A DNA stretch of 64,000 nucleotides. Origin: Pseudomonas panipatensis. Lineage in GTDB: Bacteria; Pseudomonadota; Gammaproteobacteria; Pseudomonadales; Pseudomonadaceae. Shown in pieces: positions 8,929 to 19,041 of this stretch; position 1 is the first letter of the stretch, and every line of letters begins with the position of its first letter. The stretch covers positions 1 through 64,000 of the forward strand of contig NZ_FNDS01000012.1 of the NCBI RefSeq assembly GCF_900099785.1, read 5' to 3'. Position numbers and translations under genes: made by a program. The notes under the pieces were generated by a model, which searched no databases, was not told the DNA's origin, and worked only from the letters and a program-made list of their open reading frames with translations.

Positions 8929-10629
8929 TCAGAAGAACAGGTCGACGCGGAAGTACACCGGGTGCTCGCGGCGCTCGATGGCGTTGGGCCGTTCCAGGGA
9001 GCGGGCGAAGCTCAGGGTGGCGGCGAGGTGCTGGCCGCGCGCGTTGAACTCCAGCGCGTGGCCGCTCATGCGCCCATGTACTTCGGGGTTGTAACGGTCG
9101 TGCTCGATGGCGCCGAAGTCGTAGCCATAGCCGACGCCGTATTCCTGCAGCCAGGGCTGTAACGCGACCCAGGTGACCGGGCGGCGCCAGCGCAGTTGAT
9201 TGCGCCAGTAGTAACCGCTGTCGCCAGAGAGGCTCTGGTCCTTGAAGCCGCGCACCGAGTTGAGTCCGCCAAGGCTGATGCGCTGCGGGCTGTAGAGCAC
9301 GTCCTCGCTCTTCTGGCCGGTGGCCAGGGCATCGAAGCTGAAGTTCTCGCCCCACAACTGGAAGGGCTGCAGGTAGCTCAGGGTCAGGGTGTATTTGTCG
9401 TAGCGACTGTGCGGTTCGCCGGGTTGCGGGTCGTGCTCGCCCTGGGCGCCGAAGCCACCGATGCCGCGCTGCCAACCGGCGTCCAGGTTGACGAAGGCGT
9501 TGCCGATGCGGCGGCCATGGTTGAAGCCGAACTGGCTTTCGCTGATGCGGCTGCTGGAGACGCCAATCAGTTCGTCGTCGATGTAGTTGCGCGAGCGGAC
9601 ATGCGCCAAGCCAGCATTGAGCGCGGTCTTGCTCACGTCATCGCGCTGGATCACCCGCTCCGCGCGCAGTTGGTGGGACTCGCTGTCGCCATCGAGTTTG
9701 AAGGCGAAGCCGCTGTCCTGATTGCGCGTGCGGTAGTAGCTCTGGTTGTAGCCGTAGCTGAAGGTCCACCAGCCGTAGGGCAGGCTGTAGAACAGGCTCT
9801 GGTTGTCGGAATGCTTCCAGTGATCGCTGACCACGTCGGCGCCGGTGCGCAAGCTGAGCTGGTCGGCCAGGCCCAGCGGGCTGTCCCAGTCGAAGCCGAG
9901 GCCGGCCTGTTGCTCGCCGCTGCTGCGGTCGCCGCTGTTGTCGCGGTAGGCGGACACGCGCCAGGCTTTGCTGCGCTCGCCCTTGAGCTGCACGCGGCTG
10001 CCGCCGACCTGCTGGCCGGGCACCAGCTCCAGTTGCGCCTGGCGCGACGGCAAGCGATTGAGCTGGTCGACCATCTGTTCCAGCTCACGCAGGTTGAGCA
10101 CGTCGCCGGTCTGCCCGGGAAAGGTCATGGCCTGTTCCCGTGGGCTGGCCACGGCGGAGTCGTCGAAGCCTTCGAGGCGGCCCTCGACCACGATGATCTT
10201 CAGGGTGCCGCTGGAGAGGTCCTGTTGCGGCAGGTAGGCGCGGGTGGTGACGAAGCCGCGGCCCAGGTAGTCGTCGGTGATGCGCTTGAGCAGCTCATTG
10301 AGCTGGCCGACGCCCAGGCATTGATCGCGGTAGGGCGCCAGCAGGCGTTCGCGGCTGGACGCGGCGAGGTGCTCGGCGCCTTCGAGGACGATGTTGCGAA
10401 TGCGGAAGCAGCGGGTGTCGGCCTGCCCTTCAGCGGGCTTTTCCGGCGCGGCCTTGCCGGGCAGTTGCTGCAACTCGTCCAGGCGCTTCTGCTGCTCGCG
10501 CAGCAATTGCTCCTGGCGGTCGCGCTGGAAATCGCGGTCGCCGGGGGTCGTCGGCAGGGCGGCGGAAAAAGCGGGAAATACGGCGAACAGGCATATAACA
10601 GGCGTCAAGCCACGGAAAAGAGACGACAT
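8929..10629 (-). CDS. TpsB two-partner secretion transporter (ShlB/FhaC/HecB family)
   Basis: 566 aa Omp85-superfamily barrel that exports its TpsA partner across the outer membrane. Signal peptide is about 1-24. A charged helical linker (RQEQLLREQQKRLDEL) covers about 38-55. A POTRA domain runs about 74-152 with Cys74/Cys104 and the VVEGRLEG motif. The barrel follows to a terminal aromatic residue (VYFRVDLFF), as expected for BAM-inserted proteins. It is the likely exporter for the haemagglutinin encoded further downstream, although three lipoprotein genes stand between them, whereas tpsB and tpsA are usually adjacent. GC is about 73-75% in a sampled line, matching tpsA rather than the lipoprotein genes. 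Confidence 0.95.
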   Translation of the reverse strand: MSSLFRGLTPVICLFAVFPAFSAALPTTPGDRDFQRDRQEQLLREQQKRLDELQQLPGKAAPEKPAEGQADTRCFRIRNIVLEGAEHLAASSRERLLAPYRDQCLGVGQLNELLKRITDDYLGRGFVTTRAYLPQQDLSSGTLKIIVVEGRLEGFDDSAVASPREQAMTFPGQTGDVLNLRELEQMVDQLNRLPSRQAQLELVPGQQVGGSRVQLKGERSKAWRVSAYRDNSGDRSSGEQQAGLGFDWDSPLGLADQLSLRTGADVVSDHWKHSDNQSLFYSLPYGWWTFSYGYNQSYYRTRNQDSGFAFKLDGDSESHQLRAERVIQRDDVSKTALNAGLAHVRSRNYIDDELIGVSSSRISESQFGFNHGRRIGNAFVNLDAGWQRGIGGFGAQGEHDPQPGEPHSRYDKYTLTLSYLQPFQLWGENFSFDALATGQKSEDVLYSPQRISLGGLNSVRGFKDQSLSGDSGYYWRNQLRWRRPVTWVALQPWLQEYGVGYGYDFGAIEHDRYNPEVHGRMSGHALEFNARGQHLAATLSFARSLERPNAIERREHPVYFRVDLFF

Positions 10630-10793
10630 CCTTGCAGTCCTGAGAACGCTACTTCAATTGAAGGGGCGCAGATTAAAACATGATCAATGTGCCATCAGTG
10701 CCGGGTGATGGGAAAATGACATCGTTTTAAGACTTTTCTCACAAACTGCCTGGAAATAGCCGAGGAACTACTCCAACTTTAGTCGCAGCGCAC

Positions 10794-12023
10794 TCAACCG
10801 AAGAACCAGTAGCACACCGCAATGGACGCCAGCACGCCGGCCAGATCGGCCAACAGCGCGCAGCCCACGGCATGCCGGGCGCGCTGGATGCCGACCGAGC
10901 CGAAGTACACCGCCAGCACATAGAAGGTGGTTTCGGTGCTGCCCTGTACGGTCGCTGCCAGGCGCCCGGCGAAGCTGTCGACCCCCTGGCTCTGCATGGT
11001 TTCCAGGAGCATGGCGCGCGCCGCGCTGCCGGAGAATGGCTTGACCAGGGCGGTGGGCAGGGCGTCGACGAAGCGCGTGTCCCAGCCCAGTCCTTCGACC
11101 ACCCAGCGAATGCCGCCGAGGAGCATTTCCAGCGCCCCGGAGGCGCGCAGCACACCGACGGCGCAGAGCATGGCGACTAGGTAGGGCAGCAGGTTCTTGG
11201 CGACGTCGAAGCCTTCCTTGGCGCCTTCGACGAAGGTTTCGTAGACCGGTACTTTGCGCAGCCAGCCGATGACCAGGAACAGCATGATCAGGCCGAACAG
11301 GGTCAGGTTGCCGAGCAGCGAGGAGAGTTGCGCCAGGGCCGTGGCGGAGAGCCCGGCGAGCAGCGCCATGAAGGCGCCGAGAGCGATGGCGCCGGGGATC
11401 AGGTAGGCGAGGACCACCGGGTCCCACAGGCGCAGCCGCTGCATGAAGGCCACCGACAGCAGGCCGACCAGGGTCGAGGCGCTGGTGGCCAGGAGAATCG
11501 GCAGGAATACCAGGGTCGGGTCGGCGGCGCCTTGCTGCGCGCGGTACATGAAGATGGTCACCGGCAGCAGGGTCAGCGACGAGGCGTTGAGCACCAGGAA
11601 GAGAATCTGCGCGTTGCTCGCCGTGGTCGAACTGGGGTTGAGTTCCTGCAGGGCTTTCATCGCCTTGAGGCCGATCGGCGTGGCGGCGTTGTCCAGGCCC
11701 AGGCCGTTGGCGGCGAAGTTGAGGGTGATCAGGCCGATGGCCGGGTGACCTTCCGGCACCTCCGGCATCAACCGGCGGAACAGCGGCCCGAGCAGGCGCG
11801 CCAGGCCTTCCACCAAGCCGGCCTTCTCGGCGATGCGGAGGAAGCCGAGCCAGAGGGTCAGGGTGCCGAACAGCAGGACCATGACCTCGACGGACAGCTT
11901 GGCCATGGCGAACAGGCTCTCCACCATGGCGGCGAACACCGTGGGCTCGCCGCCCAGCAGCCAGCGCGACAACGCGGTCAGCGCCGCCACCAGGAAAAAC
12001 CCCAGCCACAGGCCGTTGAGCAT
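10794..12023 (-). CDS. SpmA/SpmB-like fused nucleoside-recognition (Gate) membrane protein
   Basis: 409 aa from the ATG at 12023, which is preceded by GAGGGG at suitable distance; a Met two codons upstream is too close to that site. About ten hydrophobic segments form two homologous halves, equivalent to SpmA and SpmB of spore formers fused into one chain. Conserved stretches are NFAANGLGLDNAATPIGLKA in the first half and ALPTALVKPFSGSAARAM in the second. These proteins belong to the nucleoside-recognition/Gate group. In non-sporulating proteobacteria their substrate is unknown, so I call the family only. It lies 128 bases after gltP and is separated from tpsB by 164 bases. Confidence 0.85.
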   Translation of the reverse strand: MLNGLWLGFFLVAALTALSRWLLGGEPTVFAAMVESLFAMAKLSVEVMVLLFGTLTLWLGFLRIAEKAGLVEGLARLLGPLFRRLMPEVPEGHPAIGLITLNFAANGLGLDNAATPIGLKAMKALQELNPSSTTASNAQILFLVLNASSLTLLPVTIFMYRAQQGAADPTLVFLPILLATSASTLVGLLSVAFMQRLRLWDPVVLAYLIPGAIALGAFMALLAGLSATALAQLSSLLGNLTLFGLIMLFLVIGWLRKVPVYETFVEGAKEGFDVAKNLLPYLVAMLCAVGVLRASGALEMLLGGIRWVVEGLGWDTRFVDALPTALVKPFSGSAARAMLLETMQSQGVDSFAGRLAATVQGSTETTFYVLAVYFGSVGIQRARHAVGCALLADLAGVLASIAVCYWFFG

Positions 12024-12086
12024 ATGCATCCCCCTCTGCGATGGCGGCGATGATAACGGCGCGCGCCCGGCGCGGCCAGAAACGCC

Positions 12087-12112
12087 AAGGCCCCGGTCAG
12101 TGCCGGGGCCTT
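12087..12112 (-). terminator. Hairpin downstream of gltP
   Basis: A perfect 10-bp stem (AAGGCCCCGG / CCGGGGCCTT) with a 6-base loop lies 40 bases past the gltP stop. The T tract on the minus strand is weak (GGCGTTT), so termination may be partial. Confidence 0.65.
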
Positions 12113-12151
12113 GCTGGTGGACAGATGTCCGCCCTCGGGCGGCCTGCAAAC

Positions 12152-13486
12152 TCAGTGTGCGGTGCTGGCCTTGGCGGCGCTCAGCCACTCTTCACCGCGA
12201 CCTTGCTCCACGGCGCTCCAGTACAGCGCGCCCTGCTTGCTGTCGTAGAGGCCTTCCCACTTGGAGATGACCAGCACCGCCAGGGCGTTGCCGATGACGT
12301 TCAGCGCGGTGCGCGCCATGTCCATGATGCGGTCGACGCCGGCGATGAAGGCCAGCCCTTCCAGCGGAATTCCGACGCTGCCGAGGGTCGCCAGCAGTAC
12401 CACGAAGGACACACCCGGCACGCCGGCGATGCCCTTGGAGGTGACCATCAGGGTCAGCACCAGCATGATCTGCTGGCCGATCGACAGGTCGATGCCATAG
12501 AGCTGGGCGATGAAGATCGCCGCGATGCTCTGGTACAGGGTCGAACCGTCGAGGTTGAAGGAATAGCCGGTGGGCACCACGAAGCTGCTGATCGCCTTGG
12601 GCGCGCCATAGGCCTCCATCTTCTCGATGATCCGCGGCAGCACGGTTTCCGAGCTGGCAGTGGAGTAGGCCAGGACCAGTTCGTCCTTGAAGATGCGCAT
12701 CAGCTTGGTGATCGAGAAACCGAACAGGCGCGCCACCAGGCCGAGCACCATGAAGGCGAAGAAGGCGATGGCGAAGTAAACCAGCAGCACCAGCTTGGCC
12801 AACGGCAGCAGCGAGGCGAAACCGAAGCTGGCGACCGTCACCGCAATCAGCGCGAACACGCCGACGGGGGCGTAGAGCATGATCATGTGAGTGACGCGGA
12901 ACATGGCCTCGGCGACGCCCTGGAACATCTTCACCAGGGGCTCGCGGGTCGGCGCCGGCAGCGACGACAGGCCAAGGCCGAACATCACCGAGAAGAAGAT
13001 GATCGGCAGCATCTCGCCGCGCGCCATGGCGGCGAAGACATTCGGCGGGATCAGGTTGAGGATGGTCTCGACCAGCGCGTGGTGCTGCCCGACTTCCTTG
13101 GCGGTCTCCGTGTATTTGGAGATATCCACAGTGCCGAGATGGCTCATGTCGATGCCGGCGCCGGGCTGGAAGAAGTTCGCCAGCAGCAGGCCGACGACGA
13201 TGGCGACGGTGGTGATCACCTCGAAATAGAGGATGGTTTTCAGACCGATGCGACCGAGCTTCTTCGCATCGCCCATGCCGGCGATACCCACCACCAGCGA
13301 GGAGATGACGATCGGTACGACGATCATCTTGATCAGACGGATAAAGATGTCACCCGCCGGTTGCAGGATATTGCTGATCCACCAGGCCTTCTCCGCGCTG
13401 AAGTGGTTCAGCAAGGCGCCTGCGGCGATACCCAATACCAGGCCGATAACGATCTGCCAGGCGAGGCTGAGCTTGGCTTTGCCCAT
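12152..13486 (-). CDS. gltP: Proton/glutamate-aspartate symporter, DAACS family
   Basis: 444 aa inner-membrane carrier importing dicarboxylic amino acids with protons. Family hallmarks are visible: the serine-rich re-entrant motif (STASSETVLP), the following VVPTGYSFNLDGS stretch matching the NMDGT region, and ITVASFGFASLLPLAKLV in the middle. N-terminal and C-terminal hydrophobic segments match the 8-TM plus two-hairpin layout. Length is usual for GltP. It is monocistronic in appearance, with a hairpin 40 bases downstream. DctA is an alternative in this superfamily, but the sequence reads closer to GltP. Confidence 0.9.
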   Translation of the reverse strand: MGKAKLSLAWQIVIGLVLGIAAGALLNHFSAEKAWWISNILQPAGDIFIRLIKMIVVPIVISSLVVGIAGMGDAKKLGRIGLKTILYFEVITTVAIVVGLLLANFFQPGAGIDMSHLGTVDISKYTETAKEVGQHHALVETILNLIPPNVFAAMARGEMLPIIFFSVMFGLGLSSLPAPTREPLVKMFQGVAEAMFRVTHMIMLYAPVGVFALIAVTVASFGFASLLPLAKLVLLVYFAIAFFAFMVLGLVARLFGFSITKLMRIFKDELVLAYSTASSETVLPRIIEKMEAYGAPKAISSFVVPTGYSFNLDGSTLYQSIAAIFIAQLYGIDLSIGQQIMLVLTLMVTSKGIAGVPGVSFVVLLATLGSVGIPLEGLAFIAGVDRIMDMARTALNVIGNALAVLVISKWEGLYDSKQGALYWSAVEQGRGEEWLSAAKASTAH

Positions 13487-14046
13487 GTCTATTCACCCTT
13501 GATTCTTGTGGAAGTCGGGAGTCCCGCCCATTGCCGGGGTGCCGGCGAGCGGGGAAAAAAGCGCCGCATGATTCCCACCCCCTCCCCCGCCGTCTAATGC
13601 CGGAAATGACTACCCCATGCTGAATCGGCATGAAAAAAAGCCGATGGAACTCCCGTTCCAGGGTGACCGGCTCTTGCTTTTTCACTCGGAAGCAAGGCTG
13701 AAAGTGCCGTCATACCGGGTTTTTCCGCTGCGCCGCAGGCAGGAGACGCCCGCGGATATCCCGCCCACAGGACGCCGCTGAGCACGCGCCCAGGCAAGGC
13801 TCAGACGACTCTAAAAACGATGTACGGTCACCTTGAACGCGGGAGCGAGGTCATCGCCCGCCGTGCTCGCGCCCTGTGGATAAGTGCACGCGGCCAGCCT
13901 TGGAAGGGATCGGGCTCGCGAGAAATTGTTATCCACAAGCGCGAATCAGAGCGCCATGCCGTGCTCGGCTTGCCGCTGACTCAGCAGCGGCAACGGCGCA
14001 GAAGCAACGGAAACCCGGCAGCCATCTGGCGATGCGCGGCGAGCGA
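13487..14046. other. 560-base intergenic stretch between gltP and amiD, with two perfect DnaA boxes
   Basis: No convincing gene: the short frames here lack ribosome sites and family features. It contains a strong minus-strand terminator (13633-13672) and two perfect DnaA boxes in opposite orientation, TGTGGATAA at 13875-13883 and TTATCCACA at 13929-13937. Any transcript ending at the terminator would be non-coding. Confidence 0.7.
13633..13672 (-). terminator. Strong intrinsic terminator with no obvious gene immediately upstream
   Basis: On the minus strand: outer stem AGCCG/CGGCT, inner stem TGGAAC-GGGA-GTTCCA, then seven T. It is 375 bases past the amiD stop, too far to be an ordinary amiD terminator, so it may end a small RNA or a long amiD 3' region. 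Confidence 0.7.
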
Positions 14047-14859
14047 TCACATGCTGCTGCTTTGGGCCGGCGACGTGGCCAAGGAGGTGGGCACGGCAAG
14101 CAGCAGCGCGGCGGTTTCCAGATCCGGCTCGCCATCGAAGCGCTGCGGTCGGTAGCGCATCTGGAAGGCGGCGATCACGTTACGCGTGGACTGATCCAGT
14201 TGGCCATCGAGCGCAACCGCATAGCCATGCCGGGCCAGCTGTTGCTGGAACCACGCCGGTGGCGGGAGCTGGCCGTTGAACTCGGCTTGATGGCGCGCGA
14301 CCTCGGCGGGTTGCGGCCAGGGGATCAGCCCGGCATCGGCCAGGCGCTTCCAGGGAAACAACGGCCCTGGATCTACCTTGCGCTGCGGGGCGATATCGCT
14401 GTGCCCAAGGATGTGCTCGGGGGTGATGCCCTGGCGCTTGACGATGTCCTTGAGGAGCAGGATGAGAGCATCGATCTGCGCCTGTGGATAAGCTCCCCAG
14501 ACGCGACCGGATGGTGTGTCCTGATAACCGGGGTTGACCAGTTCGATGCCGATGGAGGTGGCGTTGAGCCAAGTGCGGCCCTGCCACTCACTCTGACCGG
14601 CATGCCAGGCGCGGCGGTTCTCGTCCACCAATTGGTAGATGGTCGGCGGGTTGGCGCCGATCAGGTAGTGGGCGCTCACTTCGCCACGCGTGAGCAGTTG
14701 CAGCGAGCGATCCAGGTCGGCGGAGGTGTAGTGAATGATGACGTACTGGACACGGCTGTCCTGGTTACGCGAGGGATGCTCGCGGTCGATCTGCAGACCG
14801 CCCTTGCCGGCGCAACCGGCGAGCAGGAGGGCGGAGAAAGCAAGCAACAGATAACGCAT
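14047..14859 (-). CDS. amiD: N-acetylmuramoyl-L-alanine amidase lipoprotein (AmiD-like)
   Basis: 270 aa peptidoglycan/anhydro-muropeptide amidase. The start at 14859 follows GGAGG; an ATG five codons earlier overlaps the upstream stop but has no site of its own. Lipobox LAGC gives Cys16, so it is probably anchored in the outer membrane facing the periplasm. The Amidase_2 domain spans about 35-175 with zinc ligands His43, His153 and Asp163 (GHSDIAPQRKVDPG). A C-terminal peptidoglycan-binding helix bundle is about 215-262 (LDQSTRNVIAAFQMRY). The domain pair matches E. coli AmiD rather than cytoplasmic AmpD. It follows the MarC-family gene directly on the same strand. A perfect DnaA box (14483-14491) lies inside the coding region. 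Confidence 0.88.
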   Translation of the reverse strand: MRYLLLAFSALLLAGCAGKGGLQIDREHPSRNQDSRVQYVIIHYTSADLDRSLQLLTRGEVSAHYLIGANPPTIYQLVDENRRAWHAGQSEWQGRTWLNATSIGIELVNPGYQDTPSGRVWGAYPQAQIDALILLLKDIVKRQGITPEHILGHSDIAPQRKVDPGPLFPWKRLADAGLIPWPQPAEVARHQAEFNGQLPPPAWFQQQLARHGYAVALDGQLDQSTRNVIAAFQMRYRPQRFDGEPDLETAALLLAVPTSLATSPAQSSSM

Positions 14860-14873
14860 CGTGCCTCCAGGCA

Positions 14874-15461
14874 TCAGCCTGCTATGTGCAGGACGCTGCG
14901 CAGGTTCTGCAGCAGCATGTTGACGCTGAGCATGATCAGCAGCATGCCGGCCAATCGCTCGATCGCGGTGAGGCCGCGGGGGCCGAGGAAGCGCTGCAGG
15001 TAGGAGGCCTGCAGGAGGATCAGTGCGGTCGCGGCCCAGGCCAGGATCACCGCCAGGTACAGCTCCCATAAGGGACCAGTGTAGGTGGTGCGCAGGGTGA
15101 TCAGCATGGCCAGCGCCGAGGGGCCTGCCACTGCGGGGGTCGCCAGGGGCACGAGCAGTGGTTCGCTGTCCGGCATATCGCCCAATACCCCCTGCGGGGT
15201 GGGGAAGATCAGGCGCATGGCGACCACGAAGAGAATGATGCCGCCGGCAATGCCGGTTGCCTCGCGGGATAGGCCGAGGCCGGTGAGGATGTGTTCGCCA
15301 AGGGTGAGGAACAGCAGCAGCAGGCCGAGCGCGAACAGCAGCTCGCGCAGCGCGACCTTGAGGCGACGTTCAGCCGGAACCGACTTGAGGGCGGCAAGGA
15401 ACACCGCGATGTTGCCGAAAGGGTCGGTGATCAGAAAGATCAGGATGGCAACGCCGAGCAT
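14874..15461 (-). CDS. MarC-family (UPF0056) integral membrane protein
   Basis: 195 aa from the ATG at 15461 (GGAG 8 bases upstream), the usual length for the family. Six hydrophobic segments and the N-terminal signature FLITDPFGNIAVFLA identify it; TPAVAGPSALAML starts the second half. MarC was once thought to be a multidrug determinant but this was not upheld, so the transport role is unknown. It ends in an ATGA-type junction with the amiD region, so the two are probably co-transcribed. The 169 bases upstream carry four near-consensus DnaA boxes. Confidence 0.85.
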   Translation of the reverse strand: MLGVAILIFLITDPFGNIAVFLAALKSVPAERRLKVALRELLFALGLLLLFLTLGEHILTGLGLSREATGIAGGIILFVVAMRLIFPTPQGVLGDMPDSEPLLVPLATPAVAGPSALAMLITLRTTYTGPLWELYLAVILAWAATALILLQASYLQRFLGPRGLTAIERLAGMLLIMLSVNMLLQNLRSVLHIAG

Positions 15462-15630
15462 TGTGAATAACTCCAGGCACAACGAGTCGGCGCCGATGCG
15501 CCGAGCCGAATCCTTGCGCCACTCTGTGGATAGTTCAGTGTAGCGCCAGGTCGAAAATGCTCCGGCCATCTGTGGATATCCCTTATTCCAACTGGCCGGT
15601 CAGCGTGGATGTGGATTACCCACAGGGCAA

Positions 15631-16998
15631 TCAGGATTTTCTGATTTTCTCCGGGCGTTTCCAGCCGTCGATGACCCGCTGCTTGCCGCGGCCGATCGCG
15701 AGGGTCTGCGTCGGAACGTCGGCGGTGATGGTGGAACCCGCGCCAGTGGTGGCGCCGGCACCGATATCCACAGGTGCGACCAGGGAGTTGTTGGAGCCGA
15801 TGAAGACGTCTTCGCCGATCACCGTGCGCCACTTGTTGGCACCGTCGTAGTTGCAGGTGATGGTGCCGGCGCCGATGTTGGTGCGGCTGCCGACGTCACT
15901 GTCGCCGAGGTAGGTGAGGTGGCCAACCTTGACGCCGTCCTGCAGGTGGGCGTTCTTCAGTTCGACGAAGTTACCCACATGTACCTGGCGCTCCAGCACA
16001 CTGCCCGGGCGCAGCCGCGCGAAGGGACCGACATCGCTGCCCGGCCCGACATCGGCGCCTTCCAGGTGGCTGTTGGCCTTGATGATGGCGCCGCTGCGCA
16101 GAATGCTGTTCTTGATCACGCAGTTGGGGCCGATCTGCACGCCATCTTCGATTTCCACATGGCCTTCGAGGATCACGTTGATATCGATCTGTACGTCGCG
16201 GCCGACGCTCACCTCGCCGCGTACGTCGAACCGCGCGGGGTCGAGCAGGGTGACGCCCTGGGCCATCAGGCGGCGAGCCAGGCGCAACTGGTAGTAACGC
16301 TCCAGCTCGGCCAGTTGCAGGCGATCGTTGGCGCCCTGCACTTCCATGGCCGCCTGCGGCTGGGCCGTGGCCACGCGCAGGCCATCGCCCACGGCCATGG
16401 CGATGACGTCGGTGAGGTAGTACTCGCCCTGGGCATTGGCGTTGGACAGGCGACTCAGCCAGCCGGCCAAACGCCCGCGCGGCACCGCCAGGATGCCCGT
16501 GTTGCCTTCACGGATGGCGCGCTGCTCGGCACTGGCATCCTTCTGCTCGACGATGGCCTGCACCTCGCCGGCCGCGTCGCGAATGATCCGCCCATAGCCG
16601 GTGGGATCGTCCAGCTCGACGGTGAGCAGCGCCAGTTGTTCGCCGCTGGCTTGCTGCAGCAGGCGTTCCAGGGTCGGCTGCTCGATCAGCGGCACGTCGC
16701 CATAGAGAATCAGCACGCTGTCGGCGCTGAGGAAGGGCGCGGCCTGGGCCACCGCGTGGCCGGTACCGAGCTGCTGCTCCTGGACGACGAAGTTCAGGTC
16801 GTCCCCTTGCAGGCGTTCACGGACCAGGTCGGCGCCATGCCCGATCACCACATGGATCCGCTCGGGGTTCAGACCACGCGCGGTGTCTATCACATGGGCC
16901 AGCATGGGCTTGCCGGCGACCGGGTGGAGGACTTTCGGCAGGGACGAGCGCATGCGGGTGCCCTGGCCGGCGGCGAGAATGACGATTTCGAGGGACAT
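15631..16998 (-). CDS. glmU: Bifunctional GlcN-1-P acetyltransferase / GlcNAc-1-P uridyltransferase
   Basis: 455 aa. It makes UDP-GlcNAc for peptidoglycan and LPS in two steps: acetylation of GlcN-1-P, then uridylation. The N-terminal Rossmann-like domain has the [19 protein letters not shown] signature at about 6-24. The C-terminal left-handed beta-helix is seen as hexapeptide repeats ([20 protein letters not shown]) and ends in the acetyltransferase loop ([14 protein letters not shown]). The start at 16998 ([11 protein letters not shown]) matches the family; a Met nine codons upstream is unlikely. It lies downstream of the atp operon, as in other pseudomonads, but beyond the operon terminator. 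Confidence 0.96.
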   Translation of the reverse strand: MSLEIVILAAGQGTRMRSSLPKVLHPVAGKPMLAHVIDTARGLNPERIHVVIGHGADLVRERLQGDDLNFVVQEQQLGTGHAVAQAAPFLSADSVLILYGDVPLIEQPTLERLLQQASGEQLALLTVELDDPTGYGRIIRDAAGEVQAIVEQKDASAEQRAIREGNTGILAVPRGRLAGWLSRLSNANAQGEYYLTDVIAMAVGDGLRVATAQPQAAMEVQGANDRLQLAELERYYQLRLARRLMAQGVTLLDPARFDVRGEVSVGRDVQIDINVILEGHVEIEDGVQIGPNCVIKNSILRSGAIIKANSHLEGADVGPGSDVGPFARLRPGSVLERQVHVGNFVELKNAHLQDGVKVGHLTYLGDSDVGSRTNIGAGTITCNYDGANKWRTVIGEDVFIGSNNSLVAPVDIGAGATTGAGSTITADVPTQTLAIGRGKQRVIDGWKRPEKIRKS

Positions 16999-17034
16999 GG
17001 GAGAAGGACCGTCCTGGAGAATCATGGGGTGGAA

Positions 17035-17066
17035 AAAGAAAAAGGGTAGCCAAGGCTACCCTTTTC
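17035..17066 (-). terminator. Rho-independent terminator of the atp operon
   Basis: Minus strand: 11-bp perfect stem AAAAGGGTAGC / GCTACCCTTTT with a 4-base loop, followed by TTCTTTTTCC. It lies 39 bases past the atpC stop and before glmU. Confidence 0.88.
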
Positions 17067-17104
17067 CATTTGCTCGCTGAAGCCCAAGGACTCCGGCGAA
17101 CGAC

Positions 17105-17530
17105 TCAGCCGCCGAACTTCTTGCGAACCTGCTGGACCGTGCGCAGTTGCGCTGCGGCTTCGGCCAGGCGGGCTGCGGCGGAGCTGTAGTCGAACTCGGC
17201 ACCTTTACCGTGCAGAGCCTTCTCAGCCTCTTTCAGAGCGGTCTGAGCGGCCGCTTCGTCGAGGTCGCCAGCGCGGATCACGGTGTCGGCGAGAACCTTG
17301 ACCATGTTCGGCTGTACTTCCAGGAAGCCACCGGAGATGTAGTACACATCCTGGTCGCCACCTTGCTTGACCACACGGATCGGACCCGGCTTGAGCTCGG
17401 TGATCAGCGGCGCGTGGCCCGGAGCGATACCCAGATCACCCAGGGAGCCGTGCGCGATGACCATCTCGACCAGGCCGGAGAAGATCTCCGCTTCGGCGCT
17501 GACGATGTCGCAGTGGACAGTAATAGCCAT
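17105..17530 (-). CDS. atpC: F1 ATP synthase subunit epsilon
   Basis: 141 aa. Epsilon is part of the rotor stalk and can inhibit ATP hydrolysis. The N-terminal beta-sandwich ([29 protein letters not shown]) and C-terminal helical hairpin ([29 protein letters not shown] region) are both present at normal length. It is the last gene of the atp operon, with a strong terminator downstream. Confidence 0.97.
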   Translation of the reverse strand: MAITVHCDIVSAEAEIFSGLVEMVIAHGSLGDLGIAPGHAPLITELKPGPIRVVKQGGDQDVYYISGGFLEVQPNMVKVLADTVIRAGDLDEAAAQTALKEAEKALHGKGAEFDYSSAAARLAEAAAQLRTVQQVRKKFGG

Positions 17531-17634
17531 ACCCTTGCCTCACGTAATTAGGCTGTCGATGAGCTACTGCGCTAGGCCAGGCGGCGTTCGCGACGCTCAT
17601 CGACGGCCTGGGCGCCCGTTACCGGGCGCACGGA

Positions 17635-19041
<1,407 letters not shown>

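Noticed and set aside
13594..14155. Short frames on both strands in the gltP-amiD gap
   Set aside because: No ribosome sites, no recognisable family, and they cross the terminator and DnaA boxes.
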